This document shows positions 55,718 to 64,000 of a stretch of DNA of 64,000 nt, piece after piece; the first letter of the stretch is position 1; each line of letters begins with the position of its first letter. This DNA comes from Alkaliphilus flagellatus. GTDB lineage: Bacteria; Bacillota; Clostridia; Peptostreptococcales; Natronincolaceae. A model generated the notes under the pieces. The model made no database searches, had not been told where the DNA came from, and saw nothing but the letters and a program-made list of their open reading frames with translations. A program made the translations under genes and the position numbers. Location: the NCBI RefSeq assembly GCF_018919215.1, contig NZ_JAHLQK010000003.1:1-64000 (forward strand). Reading direction: 5' to 3'.

Positions 55718-56049
55718 GGATTTGCTAAAAATAAGGTTATAATTAAGAAAATATAATTTAGCTAAGATTAAAAAGAGTAAGTAATAGAAAAGAAAGGATA
55801 GATTAAATGAAGAAAGCCATAAAAACTATTTCCAGGGAAAATATATATTAAAAAGCGTATTAGCATTAAGTTAGAAGTCTTTTAATTAAATATTTGTTAT
55901 AAGCTTTTCAAATTGTTTAAAATAAAGCATAATTTGGTATATAATGATTGGGAAAGTTAGTTTATTAAAATGATTTATTCAAAGTTTATGCAATTGCAAT
56001 TAACAAAATTTTAACAATTAAAGTTTTAAAACATAAAGGGGGAAAAGCT
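55718..56049. other. intergenic region between the divergent rubrerythrin and hemerythrin genes
   Basis: AT-rich (roughly three quarters A/T). No gene was recognised. It must hold the bacteriohemerythrin promoter, but no clear -35/-10 pair stands out. Confidence 0.4.
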
Positions 56050-56466
56050 ATGATATTTAAATGGAAGGATAGGTTTAATACAGGTATTGATGAAATTGAT
56101 AAGCAACATAAACGGTTATTTGAAATTGGAGCAGAATTATACGATTTAGCATCTTTAGATGATAGCTCAGATCATTACGATGAGATAGTAGGGCTAATAA
56201 ACCATCTAAAGGAATATACAAAATATCATTTTGATTATGAAGAACTATGTATGCACAAGGTTAACTATAGGGATATTGAAAGTCATAAAATAGAGCACCA
56301 ACGTTTTATTGATAAGTTAAATGAAACTGAAGCTAAGGATATAGATTTAAATCAAAAACAAGTAGTTTTAGATATGATAGACTTCATTATTAACTGGGTA
56401 TCTGGTCATATAGTTGGAACAGACTTTAAATATAAAGATCTACTTATCGAGAAACTAGGAAAGTAG
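56050..56466 (+). CDS. bacteriohemerythrin
   Basis: A 138-residue four-helix oxygen-binding protein with every di-iron ligand in place: His20 (DKQHKRLF), His60 and Glu64 (HFDYEE), His79 and His83 (HKIEHQRF), His120 and Asp125 (HIVGTD). It probably carries or scavenges oxygen in this anaerobe. Start ATG with an AAGGGGGAAAAGCT Shine-Dalgarno. It sits divergently from rubrerythrin and upstream of a chemoreceptor. Confidence 0.95.
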   Translation: MIFKWKDRFNTGIDEIDKQHKRLFEIGAELYDLASLDDSSDHYDEIVGLINHLKEYTKYHFDYEELCMHKVNYRDIESHKIEHQRFIDKLNETEAKDIDLNQKQVVLDMIDFIINWVSGHIVGTDFKYKDLLIEKLGK

Positions 56467-56479
56467 ATAGAGTTTATAA

Positions 56480-56525
56480 TAATAAGAGCTAACAATAGTT
56501 TTGCTAGCTCTTATTATTTTGTAAT
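56480..56525 (+). terminator. hemerythrin terminator
   Basis: AAGAGCTA...TAGCTCTT with a 13-base loop, followed by ATTATTTTG. The T-run is weak. Confidence 0.6.
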
Positions 56526-56596
56526 TATATTAAATATTAAATATAGTTTAGACCTAATAATAGTTACAATATTTGAACATACAAGGAGGAAAGACT

Positions 56597-58657
56597 TTGA
56601 AGAAAATTAAATATTTTAGTATTTCTAAGAAAGTAATAGCTTCTATAACTTTAACTGTAATTATTTCTTACGTGTTTTTATTTACATCTGTATTAATAAA
56701 CGTTAAGAATAACAGTTTAAAGATGGCAATTAAATTTTCTAAGGAAAATGCTCTGTACAATGGATCTATTATAAAGGCAAGAGTAGATCAGACCACCTCG
56801 CTTCTAAAAGTCATAAGTAACACTTTAACTGCTACAGAAGAAATTAATATAGATGAAACTTTTAAAACGATCTTAGAAGATAATCCTTATATGGCTAGTT
56901 TAACGTTATTGTTGGAGCCGGATGCTATAAAAGATAATAATTACGAAACTGCTTATGTAGTTGCTAATCAGGATGGGAAAATAGTAATAGTCGATAAAGA
57001 AAAAGAGTACCTAAGTGTCCAACAAGATTGGTATAGTATAGCTAAGGATATAGGCAAACCAAATGCAATAGAGGTATTTGCTAAATTAGATGACGAAAAA
57101 TCCAACAATAAAGTTAGAATATCTCTACCTATTTATAATAAAAATCAATTTATAGGGGTTATTGCTGGGGATATTGAACTAGACTTTTTACAAGAACAAG
57201 TTTTGCAGTATACTCTAGAAGGTGGGGTGGGTATGCTAATTTCGAGTAAAGGTGATTATTTAGCTCATACAGGTAGACCTCAGGATGTTACAAAGAGTAT
57301 ATTACAAGAAGAAGAAAAAATATGGCAAGAAACAGCTGAGGATATATTAGATGGTAGGGAAGTTATAACTCAGGGAAGAGCCGTAAAGAATAACAAAGAA
57401 GTTTTAAGGGTTTTAGTGCCGATTGAGTTTGATGATCTAGATATCCATTGGACTTATGGAGCTGTTCTTTTTTTTGAGAACATTTTGGTAGAGTATTATA
57501 AATTAAGATCCTTAATTATTATCATTGCTAGTATAGGAATGACAATAATTTTAGCCACACTTGTAGTTATTACCAATAAAATAACAAAACCGCTTTTATA
57601 TACTAACGATTTATTATTAAAAATATCTAAGGGGCATCTTAATATAGAGGTAGAAGAAACAAAAAGTAAAGATGAAACAGGAATATTAATTAGTTCCCTT
57701 AAAACTATGATTACAAACTTAACTACTATTGCAAAGAACCTAATAATGGAATCGCAAAATATAAATACTGTTATAGATGACGTAGAGAAAACTCTAGTTA
57801 ATCTTAAAAACGAAACTGATGAAACCTCTGCGGCTACCCAGCAACTTTCTTCAAGTATGGAAGAAACATCATCTTCTATACAAGAAGTATATGGTGTGTC
57901 TACAGAGATTAGAAAAATAGTAGGAAATATGTCAGAAAGAATAATTGAAGGAGAGGAATCTGTTAACCATATATATAAGAGAGCAATCACTATTAAGGAA
58001 GATGCTATTAGCTCTACAAATGAAGCTATCCATATATATGAAAGCAGTAGAGTTTCTTTAGAAAAAGCTTTAGAAGAGTCTAGAGCAGTACAAAAAATAG
58101 AAGAATTCGCTAAGGTAATTGAAGAAATATCGGATCAAACAAATCTATTGGCTTTAAATGCCTCAATTGAAGCCGCAAGATCCGGTACAGCTGGGCACGG
58201 GTTTGCGGTAGTAGCAGATGAAATAAGAAAGTTATCTGAAAATACTAAAGGTGCTATAGGAGAAGTAAAAGAAGTTATAAAGCTGGTTACTAATGGAGTT
58301 GAAGATTTACAAGTAAATTCAAGAAACATATTACAATTTATAGAAGATAAAGTAAAAACAAACTATGAGCAATTTCAAATAATAGGAGAACAGTATAGTA
58401 ATGATGCTGACTTTGTAAATAGTTTAATAGTAGAGTTTAACGGATATGCTAATTCCTTAAAAGATTGGATAGATAGAATAAATGCATCTATAGATGAAAT
58501 AATTTCAGCCATAGAAGAAGGATCAGCCGGAACAGCAGATATATCATTAAGGAATTTAAACATATCTGAGGGTGTAGGAAGTGTGGTAGAAGAGATGGGT
58601 AAAGTGCTTCAGACGGCCAAGAGGTTAGAGGAAATGTCTAGGGCATTTAAAATCTAA
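56597..58657 (+). CDS. methyl-accepting chemotaxis protein
   Basis: A 686-residue chemoreceptor. The N-terminal membrane helix (about residues 11-35) and a second one (about 295-320) bracket an extracellular dCache-like sensor (YNKNQFIGVIAGDIELDFL). A HAMP region follows (TNKITKPLLYTNDLLLKISKGHLNIEV), then the signalling hairpin tip LLALNASIEAARSGTAGHGFAVVADEIRKLSENT. The ligand is unknown. TTG start at 56597, nine bases after AAGGAGG. No other chemotaxis genes are nearby. Confidence 0.93.
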   Translation: MKKIKYFSISKKVIASITLTVIISYVFLFTSVLINVKNNSLKMAIKFSKENALYNGSIIKARVDQTTSLLKVISNTLTATEEINIDETFKTILEDNPYMASLTLLLEPDAIKDNNYETAYVVANQDGKIVIVDKEKEYLSVQQDWYSIAKDIGKPNAIEVFAKLDDEKSNNKVRISLPIYNKNQFIGVIAGDIELDFLQEQVLQYTLEGGVGMLISSKGDYLAHTGRPQDVTKSILQEEEKIWQETAEDILDGREVITQGRAVKNNKEVLRVLVPIEFDDLDIHWTYGAVLFFENILVEYYKLRSLIIIIASIGMTIILATLVVITNKITKPLLYTNDLLLKISKGHLNIEVEETKSKDETGILISSLKTMITNLTTIAKNLIMESQNINTVIDDVEKTLVNLKNETDETSAATQQLSSSMEETSSSIQEVYGVSTEIRKIVGNMSERIIEGEESVNHIYKRAITIKEDAISSTNEAIHIYESSRVSLEKALEESRAVQKIEEFAKVIEEISDQTNLLALNASIEAARSGTAGHGFAVVADEIRKLSENTKGAIGEVKEVIKLVTNGVEDLQVNSRNILQFIEDKVKTNYEQFQIIGEQYSNDADFVNSLIVEFNGYANSLKDWIDRINASIDEIISAIEEGSAGTADISLRNLNISEGVGSVVEEMGKVLQTAKRLEEMSRAFKI

Positions 58658-58787
58658 AAATATGGATAGTAGAATTTATAAATTTTAACACATGAATCTC
58701 CTTTTTATTTAATAAACATATAATACTAAGTAGAAAGACTTACCTATGGAAAGGATGGTGAAGACCTCTACTTTAGTAGGGGGGCTT

Positions 58788-60116
58788 ATGCAAAAAACCT
58801 TTGTGCTTGATACCAGTGTGTTGCTTCATGATCCGAGAAGTTTATATGCTTTTGGAGATAATTTGATTATTATTCCAGCAGTTGTTATAGAAGAAATAGA
58901 TACAAAGAAGAATTTGTTAGATATTATTGGAAGAAATGCTAGAGAAGTTGCTAGAGAGTTAGATCATTTAAGAGAGCAAAATAGCTTAAGCAAAGGTGTG
59001 AGGTTAGAAAACGGTGGAACATTGAAGGTAGAGTTAAATCATAAAAGTTTTAGTCATGTTGCCGAATGGTTTAATGAAGTTAACAATGATAATCGGATTT
59101 TAGCTGTTACTTTAAATTTACAACTGGAAAACGAGAATAAAGGTATACAAAATATGGTGGTGCTTGTTAGCAAAGATGCAATAATGAGAATTAAGGCAGA
59201 TAGCTTAGGTATAGAAAGCCAAGATTATCTACATGATAAAATCGAATATACATATGAGACCTATGTTGGTTATAAGGAATACAGAGTTTCTTCAACATTG
59301 ATTGATCAGTTTTATGAAAAAGGATATTTAGACTATCATTATTTTGATGATATAGGACTTCTCTCTAATCAATTTCTTATATTAAAAGGAGAAGATTCGC
59401 CTAATAAGTCGGCTGTCGGAAGGTTTGATAAACTAACAGGAAAAATCAAAGCCTTAGTTTTTGGAGAAAATAGCTACTGGGGAATAAAGGGAAGAAATGC
59501 AGAGCAGCGGATGGCATTAGAAGTATTATTAAATGATGATATTAAGCTAGTAACTTTAACGGGAAAGGCGGGGACTGGAAAAACCTTATTATCACTAGCT
59601 GCAGGACTATATAAAACCAACGACGAAAGAATCTATAAAAAATTATTGATTACAAAGCCAGTTATTCCAGTAGGTAGGGATATAGGGTATTTGCCAGGAG
59701 ATAAAAATGAAAAGCTTAGACCATGGGTTCAACCTATTTATGATAACCTTGAACTACTATTGGGAACAAAATCATTTACAAAGCTAGAAGATACGTTAGT
59801 TGGAATGAATAGAATAGAAATTGAAGCTCTTACGTATATTAGAGGAAGGAGTGTGCCAAATCAGTTTATTATAATTGATGAAGCACAAAACCTAACTAGA
59901 CATGAAGTAAAAACGATTATTACTCGTGTTGGAGAAGGCAGTAAAATAGTTTTAATGGGAGATACAGAGCAAATAGACCATCCTTATTTAGATAGTGAAT
60001 GCAATGGATTAACTTATATTATTAATAAGTTTAAAGAGGAGAATTTATCGGCTCATGTGACATTTAGAAAGGTCGAGCGTTCTTCTTTAGCTCAATTAGC
60101 AGCAGATATTTTATAA
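58788..60116 (+). CDS. PhoH family protein with N-terminal PIN domain
   Basis: A 442-residue PIN-PhoH fusion (YlaK type). The PIN part starts QKTFVLDTSVLLHDPRSLYAFGDNLIIIPAVVIEEID, with acidic metal residues at Asp and Glu positions. The PhoH ATPase has Walker A TGKAGTGKTLL, GYLPGDKNEKLRPW and Walker B FIIIDEAQNL. Such fusions act in RNA unwinding and degradation. Start at ATG 58788 after AGGGGGGCTT; earlier in-frame ATGs at 58746 and 58755 are possible. Confidence 0.9.
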   Translation: MQKTFVLDTSVLLHDPRSLYAFGDNLIIIPAVVIEEIDTKKNLLDIIGRNAREVARELDHLREQNSLSKGVRLENGGTLKVELNHKSFSHVAEWFNEVNNDNRILAVTLNLQLENENKGIQNMVVLVSKDAIMRIKADSLGIESQDYLHDKIEYTYETYVGYKEYRVSSTLIDQFYEKGYLDYHYFDDIGLLSNQFLILKGEDSPNKSAVGRFDKLTGKIKALVFGENSYWGIKGRNAEQRMALEVLLNDDIKLVTLTGKAGTGKTLLSLAAGLYKTNDERIYKKLLITKPVIPVGRDIGYLPGDKNEKLRPWVQPIYDNLELLLGTKSFTKLEDTLVGMNRIEIEALTYIRGRSVPNQFIIIDEAQNLTRHEVKTIITRVGEGSKIVLMGDTEQIDHPYLDSECNGLTYIINKFKEENLSAHVTFRKVERSSLAQLAADIL

Positions 60117-60305
60117 CCCATAGGAAAGTATAAAATTTCTTAATGTACATTTTTTGTAAATGGGTTTTAATAAAGGATTATTTGACTAAAAACACTCTGA
60201 CAGAAGCCTTTGTTATAAGAAGCACTGTGTATAGTATAGTAAAAAATGGATAACATTATAGATAAAATCGGATAAAATATCAAAATCCAGGGGGAGGAAT
60301 CTATA

Positions 60306-60608
60306 ATGGAAGAAAAAGATATAACTAGAAAAAAAGAAAAAAGCTTTGGCAGCTTAGTAAGTGCTTTAGGAAATTTATATAATAGAGTTAATCAGACAAA
60401 TAATCAAGCAGTAGATGAGGATAAAGAACTTGCTAAATGTGTAATGCAGGCATATGAAGAGTGGCAAAGTGCAGAAAATTTCTTTCATAGTGTAGCTGAT
60501 CCTGATTTAGTAGACCACGCTATATATAAATTAGAAGCTACTAAGGCAAGATATATTTACTTGCTTAAACAAGCAAAGGCTAATGGCATTAGAATGAACT
60601 CTCATTAA
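60306..60608 (+). CDS. yaaL: YaaL family protein (DUF2508)
   Basis: A 100-residue, mostly helical protein matching the DUF2508 layout: CVMQAYEEWQSAENFFHSVADPDLVDHAIYKLEATKARYIYLLKQAK. In B. subtilis and most clostridia yaaL sits between recR and bofA. Here it lies 24 kb from recR but still close to bofA, which pins down the break in gene order. The function is unknown. Shine-Dalgarno AGGGGGAGGAATCTATA. Confidence 0.85.
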   Translation: MEEKDITRKKEKSFGSLVSALGNLYNRVNQTNNQAVDEDKELAKCVMQAYEEWQSAENFFHSVADPDLVDHAIYKLEATKARYIYLLKQAKANGIRMNSH

Positions 60609-60667
60609 TGCAAGGCAACATACTTTTCTAATTATGGATGGTTTAAAAAAAGCAGAAGTATAGCAGT

Positions 60668-60756
60668 ATTTTAAGTACTTGAAGTTTAAAAGAAAAGCTT
60701 AAGAATTTAAGTGCCACAGGAGTCTATGCCATAACATCAGAGGACTTTTTTCATTA
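60668..60756 (+). repeat. dispersed intergenic structured repeat, copy G
   Basis: TTAAGTACTTGAAGTTT pairs imperfectly with AAGAATTTAAGTGCCAC (60672-60719), followed by AGGAGTCTATGCCATAACAT and CAGAGGACTTTTTTC. The second block matches the CAGRCGACTTTTT of copies D and F, and the stem AGTC...GACT is kept. It lies between yaaL and bofA. Confidence 0.55.
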
Positions 60757-60787
60757 GAGTATCATATTATTATATAAAGAATTATAT

Positions 60788-60823
60788 AATATAAGGAGTA
60801 GTACATGTACTACTCCTTATATT
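60788..60823. repeat. 36-bp perfect palindrome upstream of bofA
   Basis: AATATAAGGAGTAGTACA is followed at once by its exact reverse complement, with no spacer. It could be a strong hairpin, a terminator without a good T-run or a dimeric-protein binding site. It begins 32 bases after copy G. Confidence 0.85.
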
Positions 60824-60877
60824 TATGTATAATAGTATATAACTTGGTTTAATAAATAGATATTGGAGGAACTTAAT

Positions 60878-61144
60878 ATGGGATTAGAATTAAATATTAT
60901 ATTAGCCTATGCTGTGGGACTAATTTTACTATATGTTGTTGGCTGGATTTTATTAATCCCTTTGAAATGGATAATAAGATTAGTATGGAATAGTATATTA
61001 GGTGGAATTATGCTTTTTGTTATAAATATAATTGGAGGTATTTGGGGTATTTCATTAGTAATTAACCCTCTTAGTGCTGTTATTGCTGGTGTATTAGGAA
61101 TGCCTGGAGTAATACTATTGTTATTATTAAAATATGTGTTATAA
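60878..61144 (+). CDS. bofA: pro-sigmaK processing inhibitor BofA
   Basis: An 88-residue membrane protein with three hydrophobic stretches (about residues 6-28, 38-58, 65-86) and the BofA core NIIGGIWGISLVINPLSAVIAGVLGMPGVILLLLLKYVL. It inhibits the SpoIVFB protease that activates sigma-K in the mother cell. ATG 60878 is chosen over an upstream in-frame TTG because TTGGAGGAACTTAAT is its Shine-Dalgarno. Confidence 0.9.
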   Translation: MGLELNIILAYAVGLILLYVVGWILLIPLKWIIRLVWNSILGGIMLFVINIIGGIWGISLVINPLSAVIAGVLGMPGVILLLLLKYVL

Positions 61145-61170
61145 AAAGCAGCCCTGCTGCTTTTTTGTTT
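61143..61170 (+). terminator. bofA terminator
   Basis: AAAAGCAGCCCTGCTGCTTTTTTGTTTT: AGCAGC/GCTGCT stem with a T6 run right after the bofA stop. Confidence 0.85.
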
Positions 61171-61341
61171 TGAAGTATATGAATTCTTTCAAACACGTGC
61201 TACAATTTTAAAAATAGTATATAATAAAAGGATACCGATTAAATCAAAAATAGTAAGAAGTTTTTGTTAGAAGGGGAATAGTGGTATATAATAGAATATA
61301 GAGAGAATGATCATATTAGTGGCATTCTAGGGGGAGATATA

Positions 61342-61671
61342 ATGTTTGATTTTCAAAAGAACAATGTTGATATAGGTCGTAATATAAAAATGATAGATTT
61401 CCTTAAGTGTGAGCTTCTAAGTAGTGTTTCTGTAGTTTTCGAAGCTTTATTTAAGGGAGCTAAAGAAGGACAACAAATGATTCTTGAAGGACTAGCCAAT
61501 ATTATTTTAGTTACTTATTCTTTGGGTAAAAGGTTAGGTATTGACTATGATACCATTGATAAAAAAGTACAAGAAAAGGCAAGACTTCATATATTAGAGG
61601 AGCATCATCTTGAGAAATGGTATGGAGACCTTTCAAGCTTACATCAACATCTAAAAGAACATGGGAAATAA
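61342..61671 (+). CDS. MazG-like family protein
   Basis: A 109-residue all-helical protein. LEGLANIILVTYSLGKRLGIDYDTIDKKVQEKARLHI has the charged-helix pattern of MazG-like and NTP-pyrophosphohydrolase-fold proteins, but the classic catalytic ExxE motif is not obvious, so an enzymatic role is doubtful. It is a frequent clostridial neighbour of yybS-gdpP. Shine-Dalgarno CTAGGGGGAGATATA. yybS follows in 19 bases. Confidence 0.68.
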   Translation: MFDFQKNNVDIGRNIKMIDFLKCELLSSVSVVFEALFKGAKEGQQMILEGLANIILVTYSLGKRLGIDYDTIDKKVQEKARLHILEEHHLEKWYGDLSSLHQHLKEHGK

Positions 61672-61690
61672 CAACTAGGAGTGAATTTAA

Positions 61691-62620
61691 ATGAAAAGCT
61701 ATAATGATAACAAGGCATTTATGGAGGCCGCTTTAATCGCCGCTATTACAACCATATTTGCTATTAGCGCTATATATTTACCTATTTTATCTATATCAAT
61801 AATATTAATCCCTGTGCCATTTATGATTTTAGCTTATAGACATGGCGCTAGATATTCTATATTATCTTTTATTACCTTTAGTTTATTAATTGGAATTTTG
61901 ACAGAATTAATGTATACTATTTTACTAATATCAATATTTGGACCAATGACGATTGCAATGGGTTATTATATAAAAAGACGTAAAGAGCCATATGTAGTAA
62001 TAGGGGTAGGCACTATTGCATCAATTCTATCTATCTTCATTATATTTCAGTTTATTTCATATATTGGAGGTATTAGCATAATTGATGAAATAGCCATTGT
62101 TGCGGAGAATATTATCAATACGCAAGTAGATATGTTAAAGACAATGGATGTAGATGTTCTTAGTGCGGATGAAATACTAAATTACTTATTAATGATTGTG
62201 CCTGGGGTGTTGATTATTCAATCCATGTTTATAGCTCTTGGAAACTACTATTTAACTGCTGCTATATTGAAACGTTTCAGATCTAATGATATTGATCTTC
62301 CGCAATTTAGTACGTTTAGGTTACCGACAAATATTGTACTCGGTTCCTTTATTATTTTTACATTAAGCTATTTAACTAGATATATTGAAGGCATTTATCA
62401 TGTTAGTCTGATTACAAATGTTACACTGCTTTTTATTTTCCTATTTTTTTTACAAGGAATATCTGTTATAAGTTATTTAATAAAAAGAACTAGTACTCCT
62501 AAAGTAATTCGCATCCTTTTAATAGGAATAATTTTTCTGATAAGTCCTTTACTAACTGCAATTTCATTTGTAGGATTAGTAGATTCTATAGTTGACGTGA
62601 GAAGGCTAGGGACAAAATAG
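61691..62620 (+). CDS. yybS: YybS family membrane protein (DUF2232)
   Basis: A 309-residue polytopic membrane protein with about eight hydrophobic segments. It has a typical N-terminus (AFMEAALIAAITTIFAISAIYLPILS) and the YRHGARYSILSFITF loop. The family resembles S-components of ECF-type uptake systems, but its substrate is unknown. It is conserved directly upstream of gdpP. Shine-Dalgarno AGGAGTGAATTTA. Confidence 0.88.
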   Translation: MKSYNDNKAFMEAALIAAITTIFAISAIYLPILSISIILIPVPFMILAYRHGARYSILSFITFSLLIGILTELMYTILLISIFGPMTIAMGYYIKRRKEPYVVIGVGTIASILSIFIIFQFISYIGGISIIDEIAIVAENIINTQVDMLKTMDVDVLSADEILNYLLMIVPGVLIIQSMFIALGNYYLTAAILKRFRSNDIDLPQFSTFRLPTNIVLGSFIIFTLSYLTRYIEGIYHVSLITNVTLLFIFLFFLQGISVISYLIKRTSTPKVIRILLIGIIFLISPLLTAISFVGLVDSIVDVRRLGTK

Positions 62621-62647
62621 CTTTAATGAAATTTAGGAGGCAAAACT

Positions 62648-64000
62648 ATGAAAGGTATAAAAAATAGCAAATTCATCAAGATGCTAGTTCCTGATACACG
62701 GATTTATCTTATTATACTTTTTGTATTCATATTAATAGTATCCTATTATAATAGGGCAATTGGTGTAGTTGGTATATTTTTATTAGCATACTTAATTTAC
62801 TATAATTTAAAAATTAGCAACATCAGGCGTGAGGAATGGACTCGTTATATTGAAGGGCTGTCTTCTGACATTGATTCTGCAACAAAGTATGCAGTTTTAA
62901 ATCTTCCTATTCCTTTAACAATAGTAGAATTTGATGGAACCATTACTTGGTATAACCCTAAATTTTTAGATGTAGTAAATAGTAAGGATTTGTTAGAGAA
63001 GGATATTCAGGATGTTATTCCTAATTTTGATCTTAGAAACATATTGCAAAATGAAAATGAATTATCAAAGATAATTGAAATTAATAATAGGTACTTTAAG
63101 GTTGTATATAATATTGTTAAATTGCCGAGAGGACATACTTCTAATTATATTATTATGCTATATTGGATAGAAGTTACAAGGTATGAGGAATTAAGCAAAA
63201 AATATAATGAGGAGCAAATGGTTGTAGGTCTTATACAGGTTGATAATTACGATGATGTTATGCAGAGCACAGAGGAGACAAAACGTCCACTAGTGTCAGC
63301 TGAAATAGAGCATAGATTAAACTTATGGGCAGGAAAAATTAATGGATTTATACGTAAATATGCTAAGGACAAGTTTATAGTTGTTTTTCATCATAAGTAT
63401 TTAGAAAAACTGGAGTCCAAAAAATTTGATATAATAGATGAAATAAGGGAAATAAATCAAGGAAATAATATGCCGATTACTCTAAGTATTGGAGTAGGAA
63501 CCTATGGCGAAACCCCTCTGCAAAGTTGTGATTTTGCTAATGGAGCTAAAGACTTAGCTCTTGGTAGAGGTGGAGACCAAGTAGCTGTAAAGAAGAGAGA
63601 TAAGATTAGCTTCTATGGAGGCAAGGCAAAGGCAGTGGAGAAAAGAACTAAGGTAAAGGCAAGAGTAATCTCCCATGCTCTACGTGAGTTAATAGAACAA
63701 TCTACAAATGTTATTGTTATGGGACATAAAATATCAGACTTAGATGCTGTTGGCGCCGCACTTGGTATATATCGTGCAGCCAAAAATAGAGGCAAAGATG
63801 CCTATGTTGTTCTAAATGGATCTAATCCATCAATTGAAGGATTATTTAATAGAATATATGATATAGAAGAATACAAAAAGGCAATTATACATTGTGATGA
63901 GGCAAAGCTTAGAATTGAGCGTACATCATTATTAGTAGTAGTAGATACTCATAGACCAAATTTTACAGAGTGCCCAGATTTATTAAAGTTAACAGATAAG
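62648..64000 (+). CDS. gdpP: cyclic-di-AMP phosphodiesterase GdpP (partial, runs off the right edge)
   Basis: The first 451 codons are present. The order is: two membrane helices (about residues 17-58), a PAS domain (NLPIPLTIVEFDGTITWYNPKF), a degenerate GGDEF domain (VVGLIQVDNYDDVMQS, with LGRGGDQVAVK replacing the GGDEF loop) and the start of the DHH phosphoesterase domain (VIVMGHKISDLDAVGAALG, VVVDTHRP). It hydrolyses cyclic di-AMP. ATG 62648 follows TTTAGGAGGCAAAACT. The DHHA1 part and probably rplI lie beyond the window. Confidence 0.95.
   Translation, partial: MKGIKNSKFIKMLVPDTRIYLIILFVFILIVSYYNRAIGVVGIFLLAYLIYYNLKISNIRREEWTRYIEGLSSDIDSATKYAVLNLPIPLTIVEFDGTITWYNPKFLDVVNSKDLLEKDIQDVIPNFDLRNILQNENELSKIIEINNRYFKVVYNIVKLPRGHTSNYIIMLYWIEVTRYEELSKKYNEEQMVVGLIQVDNYDDVMQSTEETKRPLVSAEIEHRLNLWAGKINGFIRKYAKDKFIVVFHHKYLEKLESKKFDIIDEIREINQGNNMPITLSIGVGTYGETPLQSCDFANGAKDLALGRGGDQVAVKKRDKISFYGGKAKAVEKRTKVKARVISHALRELIEQSTNVIVMGHKISDLDAVGAALGIYRAAKNRGKDAYVVLNGSNPSIEGLFNRIYDIEEYKKAIIHCDEAKLRIERTSLLVVVDTHRPNFTECPDLLKLTDK

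Overview
The window comes from a low-GC, spore-forming Clostridia-type Firmicute chromosome and spans the replication origin. The gene order rsbVW-sigB / gyrA-gyrB-remB-recF-yaaA-dnaN-dnaA / oriC / rpmH-rnpA-yidD-yidC-jag-mnmE-mnmG-rsmG-noc-parA-parB is the classical Firmicute origin block. Sporulation genes (yyaC, ytrH, ytrI, bofA, a Spo0E-like phosphatase) and anaerobe genes (rubrerythrin, bacteriohemerythrin) fit an anaerobic spore former. The sequence alone does not fix the genus; an Alkaliphilus/Natronincola-like clostridium is a guess.

Layout. 1-75: the 5' end of a 16S rRNA gene reading off the left edge, with two tandem promoters. 424-1991: a SigB partner-switching operon. 2203-11494: leftward replication genes. 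11495-12071: oriC with many DnaA boxes, and a second DnaA-box cluster between dnaA and dnaN. 12072-22909: rightward RNA-processing, membrane-insertion, tRNA-modification and chromosome-segregation genes with two parS-like sites. 23182-24942: DUF4446, lipid kinase and YkuS-like genes. 25104-29842: a compact VanG-type glycopeptide-resistance-like cluster (vanW-vanG-vanXY-vanR-vanS) with no serine racemase. 29932-36320: yyaC, a YkvI-like transporter, a DUF5711 protein and dnaX-ybaB-recR.

36321-60305 is about 24 kb separating recR from yaaL-bofA, which are normally adjacent. It holds a NUDIX gene, four GNAT acetyltransferases, a SnoaL-like protein, deoD, a CBS-GGDEF protein, ytrH-ytrI, an XRE/Spo0E switch, glmS, a decayed Tn7-like element in the glmS attachment site, a second van-type set (vanR-vanS-vanY), redox-protection genes, a chemoreceptor and PhoH. 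60306-64000 returns to core order: yaaL, bofA, a MazG-like gene, yybS and the start of gdpP.

Most notable are: a vanG-type gene set split into two loci about 22 kb apart; a 2.8-kb Tn7-like remnant with matching ends starting 24 bp after the glmS stop; a family of dispersed structured intergenic repeats at operon boundaries; a possible programmed frameshift in dnaX; and an XRE operator inside the promoter of a Spo0E-like gene. All assignments come from reading the sequence and remembered family motifs; no database search was run.
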